Source: QALR01 sp964466625
Lineage (GTDB): Bacteria; Bacillota; Clostridia; Oscillospirales; CAG-272
DNA: 21,359 bases
Direction: 5' to 3'
Assembly (NCBI GenBank): GCA_964466625.1
Contig: CAYXQF010000031.1
Span: forward strand, 1-21,359
The translations under genes were made by a program, and so were the position numbers. The notes under the pieces were generated by a model. That model saw nothing but the letters and a program-made list of their open reading frames with translations, ran no database searches and was not told the origin of the DNA. The stretch's first letter is position 1, and every line of letters begins with the position of its first letter. This document shows positions 1 through 6,588 of the stretch, in pieces.

Positions 1-2
1 TC

Positions 3-542
3 CAGGAAAGACTTGCAAAACTCGCAGGTGGTGTTGCTGTTATCAAAGTTGGTGCGGCTACCGAAATCGAAATGAAAGAAAAGAAGCTCCGCATCGAAGA
101 CGCTCTCAACGCAACCAAAGCTGCTGTTGAAGAAGGCATCGTTTGCGGCGGCGGTGTTGCATTCCTCAGCACCATCAAGGACGTAAAAGCGCTTCTTCCC
201 TCTGTTGACGGCGACGAAAAGACAGGTGTGAAGATCGTTCTCAAAGCTCTCGAAGAACCCGTTCGTCAGATCGCGGCAAACGCAGGCTTTGAAGGCGCTG
301 TCGTTATCGACAAGATCGTTTCCAGAAACCGCTTCGGCTATGGCTTCGACGCATACAATGAAAAATTTGTTGACATGTTCGAAGTTGGTATCATCGACCC
401 GACCAAGGTTTCCCGTTGCGCTCTCCAGAACGCAGCTTCCGTTGCTTCCACCGTTCTTACCACAGAAGCTCTCGTTGTTGACATCAAAGAACCCGAACCC
501 GCTGCTCCCGCAGGCGGCGCCGGCATGGGCGGCATGTATTAA
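3..542 (+). CDS. groEL: Chaperonin GroEL (60 kDa), C-terminal part, 5' end outside window
   Basis: The reading frame is open from the first complete codon (position 3) and gives the last 179 residues of GroEL, about a third of the usual ~545. GroEL forms the double-ring cytosolic ATPase chamber that folds proteins with GroES. Visible here are the conserved QERLAKLAGG segment, the intermediate-domain IEDALNAT helix holding the aspartate needed for ATP hydrolysis (residue 33 of this fragment), the GGGVAF loop, and the equatorial domain ending in the flexible Gly/Met tail GGAGMGGMY. An internal ATG at 72 lies within a conserved GroEL segment and is not the start. A repeat (543-623) and a strong terminator (647-690) follow, so it is the last gene of its operon, presumably groES-groEL. 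Confidence 0.98.
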   Translation, partial: QERLAKLAGGVAVIKVGAATEIEMKEKKLRIEDALNATKAAVEEGIVCGGGVAFLSTIKDVKALLPSVDGDEKTGVKIVLKALEEPVRQIAANAGFEGAVVIDKIVSRNRFGYGFDAYNEKFVDMFEVGIIDPTKVSRCALQNAASVASTVLTTEALVVDIKEPEPAAPAGGAGMGGMY

Positions 543-623
543 TTGAGGCTGCCGCCTCAAACTCTGCTTGGAGCGCTGCTCCAAACCACGCCAAAGGGAC
601 TCGTCCCTTTGGAATCCCGATAA
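543..623 (+). repeat. Multi-hairpin intergenic repeat, copy 1
   Basis: Three consecutive perfect hairpins start right after the groEL stop codon: TTGAGGC/GCCTCAA (543-560), TTGGAGC/GCTCCAA (568-584) and CCAAAGGGAC/GTCCCTTTGG (591-612), followed by the tail AATCCCGATAA. The third hairpin and tail are nearly identical to copy 2 at 3146-3198, and relatives lie on the other strand at 3240-3292 and 8347-8398. It sits between the stop codon and the terminator, so it would be part of the groEL mRNA 3' UTR. Confidence 0.85.
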
Positions 624-646
624 GAGGAATATAATAAAATATGTGA

Positions 647-694
647 GGGGAGTATCTGATCGCGTTTTGCGATCGGATATCTCCCCTTTTGCTT
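647..694 (+). terminator. Rho-independent terminator after groEL
   Basis: A long stem pairs GGGGAG-TATC-TGATCGC (647-663) with GCGATCG-GATA-TCTCCCC across a GTTTT loop, with one bulged A and one G-U pair, and runs into a TTTT tract at 687-690. This should end the groE transcript. Confidence 0.9.
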
Positions 695-956
695 TTTCGG
701 ATTGATATCTCATGTTCGCACAAACCGGCATTTCGCCGACCGACAAGAGATTCGTCCCGGAGGCACCAGCCGTGAGGGCGAATGAACTTGTTCATTCGAG
801 CAGACTCTTGCAGGCGATCGAACTGCACCAAGCAGAACAAGGAAAAAGCGATAAAACGGCACGTTTTTTGCTTCTCTTTGCAACTTGCTCTTTCAAAAAG
901 AGAAAGTTGAGGAAACAAGAGAAAAACTCTCATATAAAGAAAGGAATACACCATTT
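691..956. other. Gene-free spacer upstream of the GNAT gene
   Basis: This spacer holds no convincing gene: the short open frames across it lack ribosome binding sites or recognisable protein sequence. It contains small palindromes, such as CGAATGAAC-TT-GTTCATTCG (779-798) and CTCTTT-CAAA-AAGAG near 888-903. The stretch 885-930 resembles a degenerate form of the AAGCTTGGCAAAAGAAAC repeat at 8161-8282. No clear sigma-A promoter was found, so how the GNAT gene is transcribed is unresolved. Confidence 0.5.
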
Positions 957-1502
957 ATGAAATTTGCATCAAAATTCATCAAATTAAAAAACAATAAAAC
1001 TGCCATTTTTCGTTCACCGCTCGTATCAGATGCGGCAGAAATGGTAGAATACTTAAAAACCACGGCGGCGGAAACGGAATTTCTCATACGCTATCCCGAG
1101 GAATGCCGCTTCAATGAGGAGATGGAAAAAACTTTTTTGGAAAACACAGTAAATTCCAAGAATGACCTCATGATCGTTTGCGAGGTTGAAGGAAAAATTG
1201 CGGGGAATTGCCAGATCAGTTTTAATAACCGTATCAAAACCTCTCACCGCGCCACCGTTGGTATCGCGCTCCTCCGTGAATTTTGGGGACTCGGCATCGG
1301 CACAAAGCTTTTCGAAGAGCTGATCGCAGCGGCAAAAACGCGCGGTGTCAGCCAGATAGAGCTTGAGGTCATCGAGGGAAATGAACGCGCGATACATCTT
1401 TACGAAAAAATTGGCTTTACTGTCGTAGCGGAAAAACCAAATGCAATTCGCCTCAAAGACGGCACTTTACTCCGAGAATTTTTCATGGTAAAATACTTAT
1501 AA
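957..1502 (+). CDS. GNAT-family N-acetyltransferase
   Basis: A 181-residue protein of the Gcn5-related acetyltransferase superfamily, which moves an acetyl group from acetyl-CoA to an amine. The acetyl-CoA pyrophosphate loop is visible as R-E-F-W-G-L-G-I-G (Q/RxxGxG/A type) after a beta-strand with VGIAL, and motif B as NERAIHLYEKIGF. The substrate cannot be read from the sequence; ribosomal-protein, amino-acid and drug acetyltransferases share this layout. The start at 957 is chosen because GAAAGGA (939-945) lies 11 bases upstream and the upstream in-frame extension runs through low-complexity spacer. The sigma-factor gene follows 76 bp downstream on the same strand, so co-transcription is possible. 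Confidence 0.85.
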   Translation: MKFASKFIKLKNNKTAIFRSPLVSDAAEMVEYLKTTAAETEFLIRYPEECRFNEEMEKTFLENTVNSKNDLMIVCEVEGKIAGNCQISFNNRIKTSHRATVGIALLREFWGLGIGTKLFEELIAAAKTRGVSQIELEVIEGNERAIHLYEKIGFTVVAEKPNAIRLKDGTLLREFFMVKYL

Positions 1503-1578
1503 AAACGTTCGTTTCCACCTAACAAACTGCTCCGAAAAAAGACTTACTCTACGAAAACGCCATCAAAGGAGAGAGCAA

Positions 1579-3135
1579 ATGACACACGAGCTTGATCAGA
1601 TCATCAAAGCAGAGCTGGATAGGCTATACCGATTCGCCTACCATCATCTTCGTGATGAATACAAAGCGGAAGATGCCGTTCAGGACATCGTTTTAACGGC
1701 ATACCGCGCGTACTCGCGACTAAGGGACAAGGAAAGGACGACGCCATGGCTATGGGGCATTGCGCGCAACGTCGTTCTGCGCTCCTTCAAGCCTTCGCCC
1801 GAAATACCGATGGACGAGATCACGATCGTCGACATCGCAGGCGTCAGCTATGAAACACCTGAAAGCGAGATCCTTCGTAAGCAGGATATCACGAAGATCC
1901 GTCGCGCGATCTCTTTCCTTGCGAAAAATTATCGGGACGTTTGCGTGCTGTATTATCTGGAAAATAAGGATTACAACACGATCGCAAAAGAATTGAAGAT
2001 CCCGCTTTCCTCTGTCAAATGGCGTTTGAATCAAACAAAAATCCAGTTAAGAGAGGAGTTTGAAAAAATGGAATATATGGAACATGGCTACCGCAAAGCG
2101 ATTCCCTTGCGATTTAACTTTGGTGGCTGGGTTGGTAAATTGGATAGCGCCAAGGGCAATTATGACGGCGCGGATAAAGCGCTGAACGGTCTTTTGCCAC
2201 AGAATATCTGTCTTGATGCCTATGAAAAAGCCAAAACCGTAACGGAGATCTCCTCCGACCTCGGTGTGGCGGCGGATTACATTGAAGAAGCGCTCGAAAA
2301 GCTTGTCAAAACACAATGTATCAAGCAATCAGCAAACAAATATCAGACGGCGTTCCCTATCTGGAACAAAACAGCAAATGAAGATGTTTACGGCGGCAAT
2401 CTGCGTTATGCCGTTGAAGCGGCAAAGGAAATTCTCGACGATATTTACGCCTGTGCTGATGCAATAAAAAAGGTCGGCTTCTATGGCGCAGACCGCAATA
2501 TCGAAAAGCTGATCTTGTTTCTCATCGGTTTTGTTTGTGATAATACGGAAGAAGATTTTTTCCCTTCGGAAAAGCTCCCTTTTTCGGGTGATGACAAAGG
2601 GTGGTTTATCCTTGGCACCACAGAAAAGCTTTTCACCGACTATATCGGCGGTGGCGGCATCAGTTCCTGTGGCTCCATGTTCGAGCTTCGTGAATATTAT
2701 TTTTCCCAGCGCTTTACCAAAGACAACCGCAGCTTCCGCACCGAGGAACAAAAAGCGTTCTATTCTCTCTATCTTGGTGAAAATATCACCGATGAGTATT
2801 CCCTTTCCAAGCTCGTGGAATCAGGCAAAGTTGCAAAGACGAAAAGAGGCTACCAAATCACCGTACCCGTCCTCAGCCGTGGTCGCGGCGAATTCACAGG
2901 TCTTATGGAAGCGCTCGCACCCGTCTTTGAAAAAACGAATGCCTTACAGAAAAAAATCGTTAACCGCTCTAAAGAAACCGTCAAAAAGCACATTCCCTCC
3001 CATTTGATATCACAAGTCGACTTTTTCGGAGTGTATTGCGCGCACAGCGTATTGGAGAGTGCTCTTTTTGAGGAACTCATCTCTCGCGGTGTTACCATCA
3101 CGCAAGACATGGCAACATGGTATATTGTGAAATAG
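1579..3135 (+). CDS. ECF-like RNA polymerase sigma factor with large C-terminal extension
   Basis: A 518-residue protein preceded by AAAGGAGAG. Residues ~1-70 match sigma region 2 (LYRFAYHHL, AEDAVQDIVLTAYRA, PWLWGIARNVV). Residues ~100-163 match region 4, with the DNA-binding helix-turn-helix YNTIAKELKIPLSSVKWRL. Family members would direct RNA polymerase to a special promoter set. Ordinary ECF factors are ~160-200 residues; here ~350 more follow. Within the extension, ~216-258 (VTEISSDLGVAADYIEEALEKL, then a wing-like strand) looks like a winged helix, and ~405-435 (SLSKLVESGKVA, then KRGYQITVPV) like a second; the remainder is helical and soluble. No anti-sigma gene or membrane partner is adjacent. 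The extension may sense a signal or gate the sigma domains (inference). A bidirectional terminator follows at 3198. Confidence 0.85.
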   Translation: MTHELDQIIKAELDRLYRFAYHHLRDEYKAEDAVQDIVLTAYRAYSRLRDKERTTPWLWGIARNVVLRSFKPSPEIPMDEITIVDIAGVSYETPESEILRKQDITKIRRAISFLAKNYRDVCVLYYLENKDYNTIAKELKIPLSSVKWRLNQTKIQLREEFEKMEYMEHGYRKAIPLRFNFGGWVGKLDSAKGNYDGADKALNGLLPQNICLDAYEKAKTVTEISSDLGVAADYIEEALEKLVKTQCIKQSANKYQTAFPIWNKTANEDVYGGNLRYAVEAAKEILDDIYACADAIKKVGFYGADRNIEKLILFLIGFVCDNTEEDFFPSEKLPFSGDDKGWFILGTTEKLFTDYIGGGGISSCGSMFELREYYFSQRFTKDNRSFRTEEQKAFYSLYLGENITDEYSLSKLVESGKVAKTKRGYQITVPVLSRGRGEFTGLMEALAPVFEKTNALQKKIVNRSKETVKKHIPSHLISQVDFFGVYCAHSVLESALFEELISRGVTITQDMATWYIVK

Positions 3136-3145
3136 AACGATTCAA

Positions 3146-3198
3146 CAGGGCTTTGCCCTGCACCCACCCAAGGGACTCGTCCCTTGGGAATCCCGATA
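3146..3198 (+). repeat. Multi-hairpin intergenic repeat, copy 2
   Basis: Two hairpins, CAGGGC/GCCCTG (3146-3160) and CCCAAGGGAC/GTCCCTTGGG (3167-3188), are followed by the AATCCCGATA tail shared exactly with copy 1. It lies between the sigma-factor stop codon and the terminator. Confidence 0.85.
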
Positions 3199-3237
3199 AA
3201 AAATTCCACCTATGCCAAAACATAGGTGGAATTTTTT
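3198..3237. terminator. Bidirectional terminator between sigma-factor and nhaC-like genes
   Basis: A perfect 17-bp stem, A6-TTCCACCTATG against CATAGGTGGAA-T6, with loop CCAAAA. It has T-runs on both strands, so it can serve the convergent genes on either side. Confidence 0.93.
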
Positions 3238-3239
3238 CA

Positions 3240-3292
3240 TATTGGGTTCCAAGGGGTAATGCCCCTTGGCGGGGCGTGGGGTGGAACCCCGT
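3240..3292 (-). repeat. Multi-hairpin intergenic repeat, copy 3 (inverted)
   Basis: Read on the minus strand it has the same plan as copy 2: GGGGT/ACCCC (3278-3290), a C-rich spacer, then CCAAGGGG/CCCCTTGG (3249-3269) and the tail AACCCAAT. It begins two bases after the nhaC-like stop codon and mirrors copy 2 across the terminator. Confidence 0.8.
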
Positions 3293-3293
3293 A

Positions 3294-4898
3294 TCAAGCA
3301 GCTTTCTTCTTTACGATAATCTTGATCACCACGAGTGTGCCGATGGTGAGCGCTGTGGAGAATGCAAGGCAGATCCACGCATTGGGAACAAAGCCTGCAA
3401 GGATAAAGGAAACGAAGGAGATCGCTGCCACAGTGATAGCATAAGGAAGCTGGGTGGAAACGTGATCAACGTGGTTGCAGTTTGCACCTGCGGACGCCAT
3501 GATGGTGGTATCGGAGATAGGAGAGCAGTGGTCGCCGCAAACCGAGCCTGCAAGGCAAGCGGAGATACCAACGAAGAGAAGCTCGTGCGTTTCGGGGAAC
3601 ACCGCGAGAACAACGGGAATGAGGATACCAAAAGTACCCCAAGAAGTACCGGTGGAGAATGCAAGTACACAAGCCACAAGGAAGATCACTGCAGGAAGGA
3701 ATGCTGCAAGTTCAGGCGGGAATGCTTTCATTGTGGTGTCTACGTAAGTTGTCAAGTCGAGAAGACCGGTTACGTCCTTAAGACCGGTTGCAAAGGTAAG
3801 AATGAGGATCGCGGGAACCATGGCGATAAAGCCCTGAGGAATGCATTTCATCGCGTCTTCAAAGGAAACAAGACGGCGAATGATGAGATATGCGATGACA
3901 AGAACAAGCGCAATGAGCGCACCCCACGGCAAACCGACGGTCGGATCGGTATCCGCGAATGCAGTGACAAAATCTACGCCGCTAAAGAAGCCGCCAACAT
4001 AGAGAAGACCTGCGATGCAAGCAACAACGAGAACGATAACAGGAATAAGAAGGTCATAAACGTGAACCTTTTTGGTCTGAACGGGCACAGTTTCTTTTGT
4101 TGTTGCCGCGTCAAGATTGCTAAGTTCACCATTCTGCGCTTTGATCTCAAACTGGCTCATCTTACCATAGTCAAAGCTCATGATGGAGAGGGCGACAACG
4201 AAAACAAGTGTCATAAGAGAATAGAAGTTGAAGGGGATCGCACGAATGAAAAGTTCGATGCCGGAGTAAGTATCGGATTCCACATAGTTGGAAACCGCCG
4301 CAGCCCAAGAGGAAACGGGCGCGATCATACAAACGGGAGCCGCGGTCGCGTCGATGATAAACGCAAGCTTCGCACGGGAAACTTTGTGTGCATCTGTTAC
4401 GGGGCTCATAACGGCACCGACGGTCAGACAGTTGAAATAGTCGTCGATGAAGATGAGAACGCCGAGAACAAAGGTCGCAAGCAATGCGCCGGTTTTTGTC
4501 TTGATGTTCTTTTCTGCCCAGTGACCAAATGCCGCGGAAGCACCTGTTTTGTTAACAAGAGCAACCAAAATACCGAGGATCACAAGGAAGATGAAGATGC
4601 CGGCAGTATTTTTTACGGATTCGATCAAACCAACGTTAACGATCGTATCCATCGTGCCGGTAAAGCTGAAGCCGGAGCTCATGAGCGCACCGACGAGAAT
4701 ACCGACGAAGAGCGAGGAATAAACCTCTTTAGTAATGAGTGCGAGCGCGATCGCGATCACGGGAGGAAGCATTGCCCAAAGGGAATTGGCAAAGGTAAAG
4801 TCTTCTCCATTTGCAAAATTAACAATAGCAAGCACCGCGATCACAATAACCGTCACTGCAAGTGCAATGAGGCTTTTGTTTTTACGAAGAAATGCCAT
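3294..4898 (-). CDS. NhaC-family Na+/H+ antiporter-type carrier, probable lysine transporter
   Basis: A 534-residue polytopic membrane protein with about 11-12 hydrophobic segments. NhaC-family signatures are FIDDYFNCLTVG (150-161), FSTGTSWGTFGI (414-425) and GDHCSPISDTTIMAS (455-469). A charged, less hydrophobic loop spans ~245-280. The family includes Na+/H+ antiporters and metabolite exchangers such as malate/lactate carriers. The leader contains a lysine riboswitch, and NhaC-type carriers under lysine riboswitches have been predicted by comparative genomics to import lysine, so lysine uptake is the best guess; sequence alone does not prove the substrate. Start chosen at 4898, where GGAAAAGAG lies just upstream; an in-frame ATG 21 bases earlier has no good ribosome binding site. 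Confidence 0.9.
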   Translation of the reverse strand: MAFLRKNKSLIALAVTVIVIAVLAIVNFANGEDFTFANSLWAMLPPVIAIALALITKEVYSSLFVGILVGALMSSGFSFTGTMDTIVNVGLIESVKNTAGIFIFLVILGILVALVNKTGASAAFGHWAEKNIKTKTGALLATFVLGVLIFIDDYFNCLTVGAVMSPVTDAHKVSRAKLAFIIDATAAPVCMIAPVSSWAAAVSNYVESDTYSGIELFIRAIPFNFYSLMTLVFVVALSIMSFDYGKMSQFEIKAQNGELSNLDAATTKETVPVQTKKVHVYDLLIPVIVLVVACIAGLLYVGGFFSGVDFVTAFADTDPTVGLPWGALIALVLVIAYLIIRRLVSFEDAMKCIPQGFIAMVPAILILTFATGLKDVTGLLDLTTYVDTTMKAFPPELAAFLPAVIFLVACVLAFSTGTSWGTFGILIPVVLAVFPETHELLFVGISACLAGSVCGDHCSPISDTTIMASAGANCNHVDHVSTQLPYAITVAAISFVSFILAGFVPNAWICLAFSTALTIGTLVVIKIIVKKKAA

Positions 4899-4940
4899 AT
4901 TTTTCTCTTTTCCGCACATATGTGCTAATATTTTTTTGCA

Positions 4941-4970
4941 AAATAAAAAAACCACGGTACGGCACCGTGA
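4941..4970 (-). terminator. Attenuator terminator of the lysine riboswitch
   Basis: On the minus strand the stem CACGGT/ACCGTG with loop GCCGT is followed by GG and a run of seven T. It lies between the aptamer and the nhaC-like start codon, the usual place for a terminator formed when lysine is bound. Confidence 0.88.
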
Positions 4971-5004
4971 TTTTCCAAAAGTCAGTCGAAACCGAAGAAG
5001 AAAA

Positions 5005-5180
5005 GCACAGCAGCACTCCATTTTCTTTCGAAAATGACAGTATGCAGCATATTATACTGCACACCAGCGATATTCCTCGGGAACGGAACACCACTTCGGC
5101 AAGGATACCCTTTCACCGTCTTCATATTCCCGTATGCGTGGGGCAGTTACTTTTGCATCTTGCGCCTCTACCTGTTAGTC
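5005..5180 (-). promoter_or_regulatory. Lysine riboswitch (L box) controlling the nhaC-like gene
   Basis: Read on the minus strand, conserved L-box elements occur in order. AGGTAGAGGCGC (5173-5162) is followed by AGTAA, then GGTGAAAGGG (5117-5108), GCCGAAG (5100-5094) and GCTGG. Next comes a TGCAG/CTGCA arm, then CTGTCA, a CATTTTC-GAAA-GAAAATG hairpin (5036-5019) and GGAGTGCT. ACAG near 5177 and CTGT near 5007 can close helix P1. The layout matches the five-helix lysine aptamer known from Bacillus lysC leaders. A consensus promoter lies just upstream and a terminator downstream, so lysine binding should cause premature termination. Assignment is by motif reading, not a covariance-model search. 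Confidence 0.95.
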
Positions 5181-5196
5181 TTTCATTGCAGATTCC

Positions 5197-5225
5197 ATTA
5201 TAAAGGACTTTATGTTTTTTGTCAA
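5197..5225 (-). promoter_or_regulatory. Sigma-A type promoter of the riboswitch-nhaC-like transcript
   Basis: Minus strand: -35 TTGACA (5225-5220), 17-bp spacer, -10 TATAAT (5202-5197), a perfect consensus. Transcription would begin around 5190, about ten bases before the riboswitch. Confidence 0.92.
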
Positions 5226-5252
5226 TATCTTTTGCATGATTTGTATCAAAAC

Positions 5253-5285
5253 AAAAAAAGAACACCCTTAGGTGTTCTCTTTTTT
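5253..5285 (-). terminator. Terminator of the rpsF-ssb-rpsR operon
   Basis: Perfect stem AGAACACC/GGTGTTCT (5259-5278) with loop CTTA on the plus strand and T-runs on both sides. On the minus strand it follows the rpsR stop codon by 24 bp and precedes the next promoter, insulating the nhaC-like gene. Confidence 0.92.
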
Positions 5286-5309
5286 CAGACATTTTCTATC
5301 TATTACGGA

Positions 5310-5561
5310 TTAGTCGCTGATGAAAGGAAGCAACGCAACGTGACGTGCTCTCTTGATAGCTTCAGTGAGTTCTCTCTGATGTTTAGCGCAAGTACCGGTA
5401 ACTCTGCGGGGCAGAATTTTGGAACGTTCGGAAACGAATTTTCTAAGTCTTGCTACATCTTTGTAGTCGATAGCTTCTACTTTTTCTGCGCAGAATACGC
5501 AAACTTTTTTTCTTCTGCGGTTTGCGCCGTTCTGGCGTGCAGGTCTTTGTTCTCTATCCAT
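5310..5561 (-). CDS. rpsR: 30S ribosomal protein S18, cysteine-containing (C+) form
   Basis: An 83-residue protein with the S18 core IDYKDVARLRKFVSERSKILPRRVTGT and the end ALLPF. S18 binds the small-subunit platform together with S6. The N-terminus carries C21-V-F-C24 and the middle C58-A-K-H61, the potential zinc-binding residues of C+ S18 proteins; Bacillus subtilis S18 lacks this set. Start at 5561 is preceded by AAGGAGG. It is the last gene of rpsF-ssb-rpsR, 45 bp after ssb, and is followed by a terminator. Confidence 0.97.
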   Translation of the reverse strand: MDREQRPARQNGANRRRKKVCVFCAEKVEAIDYKDVARLRKFVSERSKILPRRVTGTCAKHQRELTEAIKRARHVALLPFISD

Positions 5562-5606
5562 TGTATGAAACCTCCTTATAGTATATAGTATGATTCACAT
5601 TCCACC

Positions 5607-6038
5607 TTAGAACGGCAGATCGTCATCGCCTGCGATCTCCTCAAATTTGGGAGTTTCCATGGTGTTACCACCGAATGCAGGAGCTTGGTAGTCGTCGTTT
5701 CTGGGGGAATCGTTTTTGCGCTCTACGAAGTTTACTTCGTCCGCAACAACTTCTGTCGCGTAGCGCTTGGAGCCGTTGTTATCCGTCCAGCTCCGTGTTT
5801 GCAGAGAACCGCAGATACAGATCGCGCTGCCTTTTCTAAAATATCTTGCAACGAACTCAGCAGTGTTTCGCCATGCAACGATATTGATGAAATCGCTCTG
5901 CGACTGTTCTCCGGGTTTCGTATATCTACGGCTTACGCCTATCGAAAACGAACAAACACTGACGCCTGTGGGAGTCTGTTTGAGTTCGGGATCTGCGGTC
6001 ATGTGACCGATCAAAATTACTTTGTTAAGGCTTGCCAT
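5607..6038 (-). CDS. ssb: Single-stranded DNA-binding protein
   Basis: A 143-residue SSB. Residues ~1-108 form the OB fold (NKVILIGHMTADPELKQTP, then DFINIVAWRNTAEFVARYFRKG). A short acidic, disordered linker follows, then the C-terminal tip DDDLPF, which in this family docks replication and repair partners. It coats single-stranded DNA as a tetramer during replication, recombination and repair. The start at 6038 has AAGGAGGG upstream. It sits between rpsF and rpsR, its usual place in Firmicutes. Confidence 0.98.
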   Translation of the reverse strand: MASLNKVILIGHMTADPELKQTPTGVSVCSFSIGVSRRYTKPGEQSQSDFINIVAWRNTAEFVARYFRKGSAICICGSLQTRSWTDNNGSKRYATEVVADEVNFVERKNDSPRNDDYQAPAFGGNTMETPKFEEIAGDDDLPF

Positions 6039-6058
6039 TCAATATACCCTCCTTAATC

Positions 6059-6349
6059 TCAGGCTCTGATAGTCATGGAACGCATAACACCTTCAGTGAT
6101 GTTGAAAATACGTTCGAGTTCAGCAACGAAGCTGGGTTCTGCAGTGTAGTTCACGAGAACGTAGTAGCCTTCGGTCATATCGTTGATCGGATATGCGAGC
6201 TTGCGTTTACCCCATTCGTTGAAAGATTCGATTGTACCGTTTTCTTCGATAAGAGCTTTGAACTTGTTAACGAGAGCAGCGGTAGCTTCTTCTGTGCCTG
6301 TGGAATCAACGATATACATTGTTTCATAGGTTCCGAGAATTTTTTCCAT
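6059..6349 (-). CDS. rpsF: 30S ribosomal protein S6
   Basis: A 96-residue S6: YETMYIVDS at the start, the WGKRKLAYPI strand in the middle and EGVMRSMTIRA at the end. S6 pairs with S18 on the small-subunit platform. The start at 6349 is preferred over an in-frame extension to 6409 because AAGGAGGTG lies just upstream and the length then fits the family. First gene of rpsF-ssb-rpsR, with a consensus promoter at 6449-6477 and a ~90-nt structured leader. Confidence 0.97.
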   Translation of the reverse strand: MEKILGTYETMYIVDSTGTEEATAALVNKFKALIEENGTIESFNEWGKRKLAYPINDMTEGYYVLVNYTAEPSFVAELERIFNITEGVMRSMTIRA

Positions 6350-6377
6350 CTGATTTGCACCTCCTTTTGGACATAAG

Positions 6378-6432
6378 GCCGCGGACTTCGTCTTTTTTAT
6401 CCGCAGCAAGGAGAAAAAACTTTACGAAAGTT
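6378..6432 (-). promoter_or_regulatory. Structured rpsF leader, possible S6:S18 autoregulatory element
   Basis: Between promoter and start codon, the minus strand has a small hairpin AACTTT-CGT-AAAGTT followed by T6 (6432-6418). A second hairpin then pairs GCGGA with TCCGC (6404-6381), with CCGCGG right after. Many bacterial rpsF leaders bind the S6:S18 complex through a hairpin with a CCG element, giving feedback control. Position and the CCG-containing hairpin agree, but the match was not modelled. Confidence 0.4.
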
Positions 6433-6448
6433 CTTTTCCATCTTCGCT

Positions 6449-6477
6449 ATTATAGCACTCTTTTCCTCATTTGTCAA
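6449..6477 (-). promoter_or_regulatory. Sigma-A type promoter of rpsF-ssb-rpsR
   Basis: Minus strand: -35 TTGACA (6477-6472), 17-bp spacer, -10 TATAAT (6454-6449). Perfect consensus, as expected for a ribosomal-protein operon. Confidence 0.92.
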
Positions 6478-6516
6478 TCCATTTTGTAAACTTTTTTCAC
6501 AAAAGGCGAAAAATTA

Positions 6517-6545
6517 TTGATTTTATAAATATACAATGATATAAT
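6517..6545 (+). promoter_or_regulatory. Sigma-A type promoter of cls
   Basis: -35 TTGATT (6517-6522), 17-bp spacer, -10 TATAAT (6540-6545), in an AT-rich stretch 43 bp before the cls start codon. It diverges from the rpsF promoter. Confidence 0.75.
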
Positions 6546-6588
6546 ATTCTAAAATAAAGAGTTTCAAAAATCAAAGAGGTGAAAAAAC

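Noticed and set aside
484..954. Short open frames on either strand across the spacer after groEL (484-954 minus, 712-960 plus)
   Set aside because: They cross the repeat or terminator hairpins, lack ribosome binding sites and show no protein-like composition.
3117..4928. 603-residue open frame on the plus strand opposite the NhaC-like gene
   Set aside because: It is rich in charged residues, cysteine and asparagine with no domain or ribosome binding site, begins inside the sigma-factor gene and is the mirror of a clear transporter gene.
5034..5588. 184-residue plus-strand open frame across the nhaC leader and rpsR
   Set aside because: It runs through the lysine riboswitch and opposite rpsR; the RNA element and ribosomal gene explain the sequence.
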